From: Platanthera guangdongensis
Lineage: Eukaryota; Streptophyta; Magnoliopsida; Asparagales; Orchidaceae
DNA: 64,000 bases
NCBI GenBank assembly: GCA_039583875.1
Contig: CM077166.1
Span: 92,192,564-92,256,563, forward strand
Direction: 5' to 3'
Under the pieces are notes generated by a model. It ran no database searches. It saw nothing but the letters and a program-made list of their open reading frames with translations, and was not told where the DNA came from. Each line of letters begins with the position of its first letter. Within the stretch, counting starts at the first letter, position 1. A program made the translations under genes and the position numbers. Below are positions 10,818-19,171 of the stretch, piece after piece.

Positions 10818-10822
10818 TGTAC
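10818..10822 (+). repeat. Target-site duplication of D, left (TGTAC)
   Basis: TGTAC precedes the TGTAACG start of element D and is repeated at 22633-22637 right after its end. This proves a single insertion event into C LTR1. Confidence 0.95.
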
Positions 10823-10953
10823 TGTAACGTCCCGAATCGCTCTAGGCCGCTAGTGTGTGTGTTTTGAGTCAGGAGGGTTGACTTGAGTCCTGAGAGTGCA
10901 GGGAATTGGACTGCACTTGTGGATAAATGGAGAATCAGTGTAAAAAGGAAGTA

Positions 10954-11577
10954 ACACGGGTAGGGACACGACCGTGTGCCTACCCGTGTGCGTCGAGTTG
11001 AGCTCGACGACGCGTGTCGAGATTGTCGAGCTGTGTCGACACCAACGGACACGGGTAGGGACACGGCCGTGTGCCTACCCGTGTGCATCGAGTTGAGCTC
11101 GACGACCGTGTAGAGATCGTCGAGCTGTGTCGACACCAAGGGACACGGGTAGGGACACGACCGTGTGCCTACCCGTGTGCGTCGAGTTGAGCTCGACGAC
11201 CCGTGTCGAGATCGTCGAGCTGTGTCGACACCAAGGGACACGGGTAGGGACACGGCCGTGTGCCTACCTGTGTGCGTCGAGTTGAGCTCGACGACCCGTG
11301 TCGAGATCGTCGAGCTGTGTCGACACCAAGTGACACGGGTAGTGACACGGCCGTGTCCCTACCCGTGTGCGTCGAGTTGAGCTCGACAAGAAGTGTCGAG
11401 ACGCAACCCGAGAAGTACACGGCCAAGGACACGGCTATGCACACGGCCGTGTCATGTGGACACGGGTCGGGACACGGGCGTGTCCCAACCCGTGTCAAGT
11501 GTTGAACCGACATGGAAACTGTCGTTGCCGCTTCGCCAGGCAGGACACGGGTAAGGACACGGCCGTGTCCCTAACCG
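10954..11577 (+). repeat. 95-bp palindromic tandem repeats, D 5' LTR
   Basis: Units begin at 10954, 11049, 11143, 11238 and 11333 (the last partial), with a period of 95 bp (94 once). Each unit holds a near-perfect dyad CACGGGTAGG...CCTACCCGTG centred on ACACGGCCGTGT, a GTCGAG...CTCGAC pair, and TGTCGACA. More single dyads follow to 11577. The array lies upstream of the TATA box, so it is U3 promoter sequence. Confidence 0.95.
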
Positions 11578-11587
11578 TGTCACATTT

Positions 11588-11597
11588 TATATATATA
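11588..11597 (+). promoter_or_regulatory. TATA box of D 5' LTR
   Basis: TATATATATA followed by GGGGAGAG, then a leader with AAAACCCTAGCCG typical of plant 5' leaders. The start site is expected about 30 bp downstream. The same box is at 19940-19949 in the 3' LTR. Confidence 0.75.
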
Positions 11598-11725
11598 GGG
11601 GAGAGAAAACCCTAGCCGTTTTCATTCTCTTTTCATCCCCTATTTTCTGTGAGATCTCCTGTGAGAGGGAAAACTGCAGGAGCAAGTCCTACCGGAGGAG
11701 ATTCGCCATCGCCGTGAAAGGGAAA

Positions 11726-11785
11726 ATGCCGCCAAGGAGAACTACGAGATCCATGGCTAGAAATGGTGGTACCGCTGGAGCCGAT
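11726..11785 (+). CDS. Candidate gag first exon in D 5' LTR
   Basis: ATG at 11726 opens 20 codons starting MPPRRTTRSMARNGG, a basic start like that of many plant chromovirus Gags. The exon ends at GAT|GTGAGT, a strong donor match. The acceptor TGTGTAG at 14464-14470 precedes gag sequence that continues in frame (phase 0) through the in-gag ATG at 14492. The exon lies about 130 bp after the TATA box. The 3' LTR copy is 20078-20137. That splicing occurs is inference. Confidence 0.6.
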
Positions 11786-12839
11786 GTGAGTTTCCTACCC
11801 TCTCCCTTGGTGCTAGATCTATAGTTATTTCCCTAGGCGAGACATCGACTCAAGAGAGTCCTGATGGTGAGGAGGAGTTTTCTAGGAAAGGTCATGCTAA
11901 GACTTGTGTCTTAGGTTTTAGATCTCTTCAACCACGCCCTTTTCAATGGATGATAAGGGATGGTTTCGGGAAGGGTTTTGGCCTCTTGAGGGTGAATAAG
12001 GGAGGAGGTTTTCTGGAATGATTTTGGAAGATCGCCTTGAGGAGGAAGATGAACCGATGCCGTTCATTCCGCCTTAAGATGCGTGCAGAATCTGTATTCT
12101 GCGCGCAGCGAACTTCGTGACCATTTTTAAGTAGGATATGGCAGATCTGGGCTTCTGGCTAAACACGAAAGTTGTAGCCCTTGAAAATACCTTTCCAACG
12201 AGTGGTTGCACGACTTCCGGTGAAGTCTGTAGCCACGGGAAAATCCAAACGAAAATGGTGTTTAATAAATCCTTCATGCAGAAACTGTGTTCTGTACGCA
12301 GCGGACTTCAAGTCCGATTTCAAATAGGATAATGTCAAATCTGGGTTGAGCTCTGAATATGAAAGATGTAGTCCATGGAAATACCTTTCCATCGAGGGGT
12401 TACACGACTTCACCGGATTCCTGCAGCCTCGGGAATCTCCGGTCGAAGTTGCTGACCAGATTCAACCTGCGCCTAAATTCTGGGCTTAATGGAAAAATGG
12501 ATTTTGATTCGGTGAAATTATTAACGCAAGATACTTGCCTTGGATGAACCCTTATGATTAATCATTTGTTGTGTGATTGAAGTATCTTACTAATCGCATT
12601 TCATATTACCAAATTGTGAAACAAACTTGTTTAAAAGAATTGAACTGGTAGGAATTGAAAGATTGAATATGGTGCACTTCATGTTTAAGTTATGATATTA
12701 CTAAAAAGGAAGATGTGATAGATCTTATATGCGCATCACGTTATTTTACATTGTCATCATTTGGGAAGTCATATAGATGATTAGATCATGGCCATGGATA
12801 TGTTTGATTAATGAAATGAGTCTAGTGGACCAATACTTA

Positions 12840-13640
12840 GAGCGTTGTCTCCCTACGGGTAGTATTGTGAAGGGATGTAAGTGCGGGGTTGACCGCCACT
12901 TGTTTTGGTTGTGTTGAGATAGGGTGCGGATGGATGGTTGGGCTGTGCCCTCGTGTTTACTTCCGAGGCCCCTTCCATGTTGTGTTGATATGGTGTTTGC
13001 ATGTGGTGTGAGTCGACACGCGGTGTCGTAATCCCGGGTTAAGGATAGTGTGGCAGGTCTACGGGCTCGCCAGTCGTCACACCGACGGGAGTTGGCAGTT
13101 AGACTTGGTCGGTTTGGGCTGTGTCCTCGGTGTTCACGTCCCGAGGCCCCTCCGGCCATGTGAACGGTTGGGCTGTGTCCTCGTGCTTTCTTTCGAGGCC
13201 CCTTCCGGGTCACGCAAGGCCAGTTCGGGCTGTGTTCTTGGTGCACATCTACCCAAGACCCCGCTGGGCCATAGTACGCAGGGGCTCCGCTGTTGTGTTC
13301 TTAGCGTTGAGGCGTACGGAGGCCTAGGTGAAGTAGTGTGATACCCGCCTAGTAGTAGAAGTGCCCGTTCTACTGTCACCGCCTGGCCACGGCGGCTGAT
13401 GCCTGAGAGGTTAGCTACCTGCTCGAAAAGTGGGAACTACAGTCTGTGTCGACATAGCAATTGCATGGGTGTGCATGGGTGAGTCATTGCATAGCATTCA
13501 TAGCATTTCATATCATTGCACAACAAGATCCTCATCGTATAAGTTTGTATGGGCACTCTCATACGATGAGTTACTTTTATGTAACCCGATCCTTAACTTA
13601 TAAGTTTGTATGGGCATTCTTATAAGTTAAGTTACTTCCT
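12840..13640 (+). repeat. Structured block in D 5' LTR
   Basis: Four or five repeats of TTGGGCTGTG, arm, loop, arm, GGCCCCTTCC (12930-13275). Arms include CCTCGG/CCGAGG and TCTTGG/CCAAGA, which are different bases with pairing kept. Then come CTCATCGTAT/ATACGATGAG (13531-13540, 13561-13570) and CTTAACTTATAAG/CTTATAAGTTAAG (13592-13604, 13619-13631). The matching copy in the 3' LTR is about 21195-21990. Confidence 0.75.
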
Positions 13641-14278
13641 GCTCTTACTTATACTTGCTAGTTTACTTGTAGCTCTTATATAAATGCTGATAGTGATACT
13701 GTTTCTCTTACTCTACTGCCACCTGTTTGTACCTGTCGTACACTTATAAATATTGTACCCTTGTTTCTCTTTCTCCGCCCGGTGCCGAGGAGTCGCCGGG
13801 GGAGCGGATGTGAAACCACTTAGTCGTTTCGACTAACGGTTGCTACGTCTTCCTTTTTAGGAGGTCACGCCGCAGGTAGAGCAGCCGCAGACTACGCAGT
13901 AGGACAGCCAGGCCAGGACGACAGGGCCTGATGTGACGGTGCCGTCGATACCGTCTGTTACTGATGTTAGTATTTTTATTACTCTGATGTAGCCCGTTTG
14001 GGCAATGATTAGTTGTACTCTGATATTTTGTAGAAGCATGTTTTAGCTTCTCATTATTGATGTTTTGGACTTTATATACTTAGTGTGGATTTTGACTTCT
14101 CTTGCTTATTTATTTGGTTGGGTTGGCATGATATATTGATATGGTTTCAGCCGGCGGAATAGGCGTCTTGTGGTACAGGTTAGCCCGTGTGCTAATGCTA
14201 CCGCAAGGCGGCTGTTCCGGGCATAAGACTCCCTCTTCGTGCCGTGTTTTGGGATCCGGGGAGGGGGGGTCTTACAAA

Positions 14279-14287
14279 TGGTATCAG
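14279..14287 (+). promoter_or_regulatory. Primer-binding site of D
   Basis: TGGTATCAG two bases after the LTR end matches the complement of the initiator tRNA-Met 3' end. The next bases (TTTGCC) no longer match, so the site is partly decayed. Confidence 0.75.
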
Positions 14288-14470
14288 TTTGCCACGATCC
14301 TCAACTAAGAAGTCATTCAACAATGGTGCCACCCCCGTTTGGTTAGTCAGTTTGGGGACAAACTGACTTAGCGGAAGCAGTGGTGTGCCCATATGTAATT
14401 CACATTAAGTTTGTCCAACTTTGACCTTAAGTTTAGCCAACCTGACCACAAATTTGTCGTGTATGTGTAG

Positions 14471-15595
14471 GTTCCACTGCATGTTGAGCCAATGGGGGGT
14501 ACTCCTACCCCTCCCATACCCACTCAGTTCCAACAGTCTGAGTTGGGGCAAACGCTTACCGCCATTCTTGATGCTTTTAAGGCACAGCAGGCTCCGGTGC
14601 AACAACAAGCCCCGAGCTCCAACTGGCTGAGCACCTTCCGGGCTCTCTCCCCTCCCGTCTACCTTGGGACGGAGTCAGCCGTACGTACAGAGGAATGGCT
14701 AGACACGATAGAAGAGTTGCTGGCTGGTATCCGTTGCCCGGCCAACATGGCAGTGACATTGGCAGTGTCCGTCTTGGACTTACATGCGAAGAGGTGGTGG
14801 AAGTCCCTCATGGGCTCTACCTTCCAAGGCCGGATCTACACAGAGATAAGTTGGAGTGAATTCTCGGGTGTTTTCTTGGAGCACTTTATCCCTACATCGG
14901 CCCGAGATGAGCTTGAGCAGAGGTTCCTTCTACTAAAGCAGGGATCAAAGTCGGTTACAGAATACCAGCGGGAATTCCAGCATCTCGCAAGGTTCGCAGA
15001 CTCTTATGAGTTGGATGACAGAGGTTATGCCAAGCGCTTCTATAAAGGGCTGCGAGATCCCCTAAGGCAGTCCCTTTATTTATAGCGGATGGTAGCTTGG
15101 CAGAGATCATTGATATGGCGAAAAGATTGGAGGCGGACCACCTGGGTTGTAGTAAGAGGCCTGCGGAGGACGTGATGGAAGCCGGCCCAAGTAATAGAAG
15201 GAGACGGGACTTCAGAGGAGGAAGAGGTTATCAAAGAGGTGGCGGGCGTGTCCACCGAAACTATAGGGTGGAGCATCCAGTTCCGCAGCCGCCTGCGTTG
15301 CCTCCACCCCCACAGCATCAGCGATTTCAACAACCTGAAGGGCGTCGTGGTCTGGTGTGCTTCGAATGCAACCAGCCGGGCCACATCCGGCATTTTTGCC
15401 CGCAGCTATATGGGAACGCCCCTCCTGCCCTCCCTCCTGCTCTCCCTCCTGCTCTCCCTCCAGCAGCTCCACGAGGGCGGGGTTATATGCGCGGTCGAGG
15501 ACGAGGACCGCCAAGAGGAAACCCCGGACCGGTCCGGGATCAGGTGTACGCGCTTGACATGGCGCAGGAAAGGAACCCACAAGATGTGATTGCAG
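14471..15595 (+). pseudogene. Gag of element D (exon 2)
   Basis: Retrotransposon Gag: capsid-like region with EEWLDTIEELLAGI, KRWWKSL, ISWSEFSGVFLEHFIP and EYQREFQHLARFADSY (14690-15010), then a basic RRRRDFRGGRG stretch (about 15190-15250), and one CCHC knuckle CFECNQPGHIRHFC at 15358-15399. A Pro/Ala repeat and RGRG tail follow. A small indel near 15066-15070 shifts the frame and creates a stop at 15083-15085. Downstream the frame runs to 15595. Gag would form the particle and bind RNA. The exon is bounded by the acceptor at 14470 and the donor at 15596. Confidence 0.9.
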
Positions 15596-15690
15596 GTATG
15601 ATTTAATTAATTTACATATTTGCATGATCTAGCTTGAATTGATTAGAACTTACTAGCCACTAGCAATAAGTTTTGGTTGTTGGTACTTAG
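15596..15690 (+). other. Predicted intron 2 of D (gag to protease)
   Basis: GTATGA...ACTTAG, 95 nt. The gag frame, which ends DVIAG, leaves one base before the donor. The first two bases after the acceptor complete a Gly codon and continue straight into protease. Without splicing the frame stops three codons later at 15603-15605. Introns at the same place and phase are found in A, B and C with unrelated sequence. Confidence 0.6.
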
Positions 15691-18600
15691 GCACCGTGAT
15701 TATTGGCGGGAAGACAGCCTATGCGCTGTTCGATACCGGTGCCTCACACTCCTTTGTGTCCGAGGATTTCATAAAAGACATGGGGGATGTACAGTACTTC
15801 ACTGGCATAGCCCGACGTGTACGCCTTCCGGACGGCTCAGAGATGATCGCAACCGCCAAGTGCGAGTTGGAGTTATTTATTGATGGGAAGGCCTTTGATA
15901 CGCCGGCCACGGTTCTGAGAATGCCGGAGTTTGACATCATTTTGGGCATGGCATGGCTGGACTGGCACTTCGCGAGGATCGACTGCGCGGAGAAACGGAT
16001 CTATTTGAGGCATGGAGACTCTGACGTCATCTTCCAAGGTATTGGCTTCGCGCCACGTATGATATTATCTTCTATTCAGGCTGTAAAGGCTCATATGAAG
16101 GGGGATGAGGTCTTCATGATCTGGTTCGAGTTGAAGGAAGCAGCGTTGGAATTAAAGGATGTACGGGTAGTGCGGGATTTTCCTGAGGTATTTCCTGAGA
16201 AGCTACCAGGATTACCTCCGCATAGAGAGGTTGACTTCCAGATCAATCTAGTACCAGGTGCCAAGCCTGTATCCAAGGCTCCGTACAGAATGGCTCCGAA
16301 AGAACTCGCGGAGTTTAGAGTTCAATTGCAAGAACTGGTGGATTCAGGGTTCGTTCGCCCCAGTTCATCACCATGGGGAGCCCCTGTGCTGTTCGTGAAG
16401 AAGAAGGATGGAACACTGCGATTGTGTATAGATTATCGGGAACTCAATCGGTTGACGGTGCGGAACACTTATCCGCTACCGCGGATCGATGAGTTGTTCG
16501 ATCAACTAGTGGGAGCACATTGGTTTTCTAAATTGGATTTGCGCTCCGGATACTATCAGTTGAGGATACATGAGGGGGATATTCAGAAAACAGCATTCAG
16601 TTCGAGATATGGTTTGTATGAGTTCACAGTAATGCCGTTTGGGCTCACAAATGCCCCTTCGGCCTTCATGAGTTTGATGAACAAGGTGTTTGAACCGTAT
16701 TTGGACATCTTCGTCATTGTTTTCATCGACGACATCTTGGTCTACTCAAAGACGGAGGAGGAGCATGTCGAGCACCTGACCTTGGTTTTGAAGAAATTGA
16801 AGGAGCACGCCTTGTATGCCAAGTTTAGCAAGTGTGAATTCTGGCTTAAGGAGGTTGCCTTCTTGGGGCATGTGATCAGTGGAGCAGGATTAGCTGTGGA
16901 TCCAGCTAAGGTGCGGGCCGTGAAGGAGTGGTCGCCCTTGAAGTCGGCGGCCGATGTACGAAGCTTTCTTGGACTTGCTGGCTACTACCGCAAGTTCGTG
17001 AAAGGATTTTCCAAGATTGCCCTTCCTCTTACCTCCTTGACGAAGAAGGGTGTGCCATTTGAGTGGATGCCTCAATGTGAAGCAGCATTTCAAGAGTTGA
17101 AGGATAGGCTTACCTCCGCCCCCATCCTTGCACTTCCGTCGGGGATGGAAGGATTTCAGGTTTACACGGACGCATCATATCAAGGGATGGGTGCGGTGCT
17201 GATGCAGCACGGGCATGTGATCGCTTATGCTTCAAGGCAGTTAAAGAAACATGAAATCAATTACCCGGTTCATGATTTGGAGTTGGGAGCAGTGGTGTTC
17301 GCTTTGAAAGTCTGGAGGCATTATTTATATGGCGTGCACTGCGAGATCTTTTCCGATCACAAAAACTTGAAGTATGTTCACACTCAGAAGGAGTTGAACC
17401 TGAGACAACGGCGGTGGTTGGAATTTCTATGCGACTACGAGTTCACCATGAACTACCACCCCGGGAAAGCGAACTCGGTAGCCGATGCCTTGAGTAGAAA
17501 AGTGCCAGGCTCTAGCCCAGAGTCTCGGCTGATGAGCATGGAGTTGGCTCGGATGATCGAGGAGATGGAACTTACTCTAGTATTCAAGGATCCTTCGGCA
17601 GAGTATGCGGAGTATTTGGCCAACATGAGCATAGTTTGTGATATCCGAGACCGGATTCGGGTGGAGCAAGGAATGGATGCGGCCTTGGCCCCGACAATCA
17701 AGGCAATTGAAGATGGGACCACCGATGAGTACACACTCAAAGACGGCCTCATTTATTTTCGTGGCCGACTCTATATTCCCAAGGGCGGCAAAATTCGGGA
17801 GGATATCTTGAGAGAGGCACATTCCTCTCAATATTCAGTGCACCCTGGTATTGCTAAGATGTACGCCGGATTGCGGAAGACCATGTGTTGGCCGGGAATG
17901 AAGAAGGATGTTCGCTACTATGTTACACATTGCGAAGCTTGCCAAAGAGTGAAGGCTGAATGCAGGAGTCCCGGTGGTTTGTTGCAGTCATTGCCCATCC
18001 CCGAATGGAAGTTCGAGGATATCTCCATGGACTTTGTTCATGGGTTACCTCGTTCCCGCTCCGGGAATGATTCAGTATGGGTTATTGTGGATCGACTGAC
18101 AAAGGTGGCCCGGTTCATTCCAATGAAGAAGGAAGCACACGTGGATGTTTTGGTACGCCTTTTTGTGGAGCAATTTGTACGGTATCATGGCGTGCCCAAG
18201 ACAATTGTTTCGGATCGGGATGGTCGGTTTACATCCAATGAGTGGAAGGCGGTACAGGCGTATTTGGGCTCACGCCTAACCTTTAGTACCGCATTTCATC
18301 CTCAGACGGACGGGCAGTCAGAGCGGACCATCAGAACACTGGAGGATTTATTGAGGTTATGTGTGTTGGACAGGGGAGAGCCATGGGAAAGCTCTTGCCC
18401 CTGGTGGAATTCTCTTACAACAATAGTCATCAAGCGAGCATCGGTATGGCGCCCCATAAAGCCCTTTACGGAAGAAGGTGCAGGACTCCCTTGTCTTGGG
18501 TGCAAGATGAAGATCCGAAGGCATTGGGAAACGAATACATAGATGATACTGATGCGGCGGTCAGATTGATACGGGATCGCATGTTGGAGGCTCAAAGTCG

Positions 18601-19082
18601 GCAGGCGAAATATTACAATAAAAAGCACCGGATGGTGGAGTTCCAAGTGGTCAAAAAAGTGTTCCTTAAGATTCGGCCGATGCATGGAGTGTCACGGGTG
18701 CGGGGAGTGAAAAAGCTCAGCCTAAGGTATGTTGGGCCTTATACTATACTAGAAAGGATCGGCCCGTTGGCCTATCGGTTGGAGTTACCACCAGAACTAG
18801 AAAATCTCCATGACGTGTTCCATGTGTCGTCGCTTCGAAAAGCACTGTTGCGGCCCCGACCAGTATATTCCCACTACTGATGGTGCAGTGGCATCAGATA
18901 GGTCTGTGCGACTAGAGCCGGTGCGGATTGTTGACAGCGAGACAAGGACTTTGCGCCGCAAAAGTGTACCCTTGGTGAAGGTACTATGGTCGAATCATGG
19001 GAAAGAAGAGTACACGTGGGAGCCAATGGATTTAATGCAGCAACGCTACCCGGAGTTGTTTGCTCAAGGTAATCTTATTTAA
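15691..19082 (+). pseudogene. Pol of element D (protease, RT, RNase H, integrase, chromodomain-like)
   Basis: Protease: FDTGASHSF with the catalytic Asp near 15732. [13 protein letters not shown] (about 16420) and FIDDILVYS (about 16720). RNase [11 protein letters not shown] (about 17162) and SDHKNLKYV. Integrase: HPGIAKM and HCEAC zinc region (about 17840-17945), catalytic region MDFVHGL (about 18027), SDRDGRF (about 18211) and PQTDGQSE (about 18300). Then GPY/F (YVGPYTILERIG, about 18730) and a chromodomain-like VLWSNHGKEEYTWEP (about 18980). A one-base loss near 18388 and a one-base gain near 18858 break the frame. Otherwise it is open for 948 codons from 15696. It makes cDNA and inserts it; chromodomain tails direct chromoviruses to heterochromatin. 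Confidence 0.93.
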
Positions 19083-19171
19083 AAGCATATGTTAAATTTC
19101 CTGTTATGCTCTTCTCCCCATAGCCTAAGCCTGATTTCGGGGACGAAATCTTTTATTTTGTTTATAGGATT
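19083..19171 (+). other. D 3' untranslated end, no clear polypurine tract
   Basis: 89 bp between the pol stop and the 3' LTR. It holds the TTCGGGGACGAAAT motif common upstream of plant chromovirus 3' LTRs, but then TTTTATTTTGTTTATAGGATT in place of the purine run seen in A, B and E. Confidence 0.6.

Larger units (their letters stand above)
6463..10822 (+). mobile_element. Gypsy family C, LTR1, first part
   Basis: It starts TGCAACATCC at 6463, inside the RNase H codons of E, and matches the other C LTR that starts TGTAACATCC at 37353. It runs to 10822, where element D is inserted after TGTAC. With its remainder (22638-22911) the LTR is about 4634 bp, very long for a Gypsy element. It contains a TTGAC cluster (6690-7030), the candidate gag exon 1 (7510-7551), an A/T-rich middle (about 7900-9450) with no readable coding frame, and a structured block (about 9535-10400). 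Confidence 0.9.
10823..14276 (+). mobile_element. 5' LTR of Gypsy element D
   Basis: It runs from TGTAACGTCCCG to GGGTCTTACA, 3454 bp. The 3' copy (19172-22632) is 3461 bp and nearly identical. Order: a 95-bp dyad repeat array, TATA box (11588), exon 1 (11726-11785), an A/T-rich part, a hairpin array (12930-13275), twin stem-loops (13531-13631), and a terminal hairpin before the PBS. The U3 resembles A, B and E in motif content, while the R-U5 part resembles C. Confidence 0.95.
11786..14470 (+). other. Predicted intron 1 of D (LTR to gag)
   Basis: 2685 nt from GTGAGT to TGTGTAG. It contains the rest of the 5' LTR, the structured block and the PBS, so only unspliced RNA would keep the PBS. 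Prediction from donor and acceptor sites and reading frame. Confidence 0.5.

Noticed and set aside
10954..11430. Regular 95-bp repeats resembling a CRISPR array
   Set aside because: Whole units repeat without unique spacers and lie in an LTR promoter of a plant element. No cas genes are present.
10654..11513. Open minus-strand and plus-strand frames of 80-199 codons over the dyad arrays
   Set aside because: They are created by the 95-bp GC-rich repeats and palindromes, read on both strands, and have no domain. The same applies to 19191-19967, 28549-29428, 35753-36505, 38930-39633 and 54265-54807.
15212..15625. Minus-strand frame opposite D gag
   Set aside because: A shadow of the real gag frame on the plus strand.
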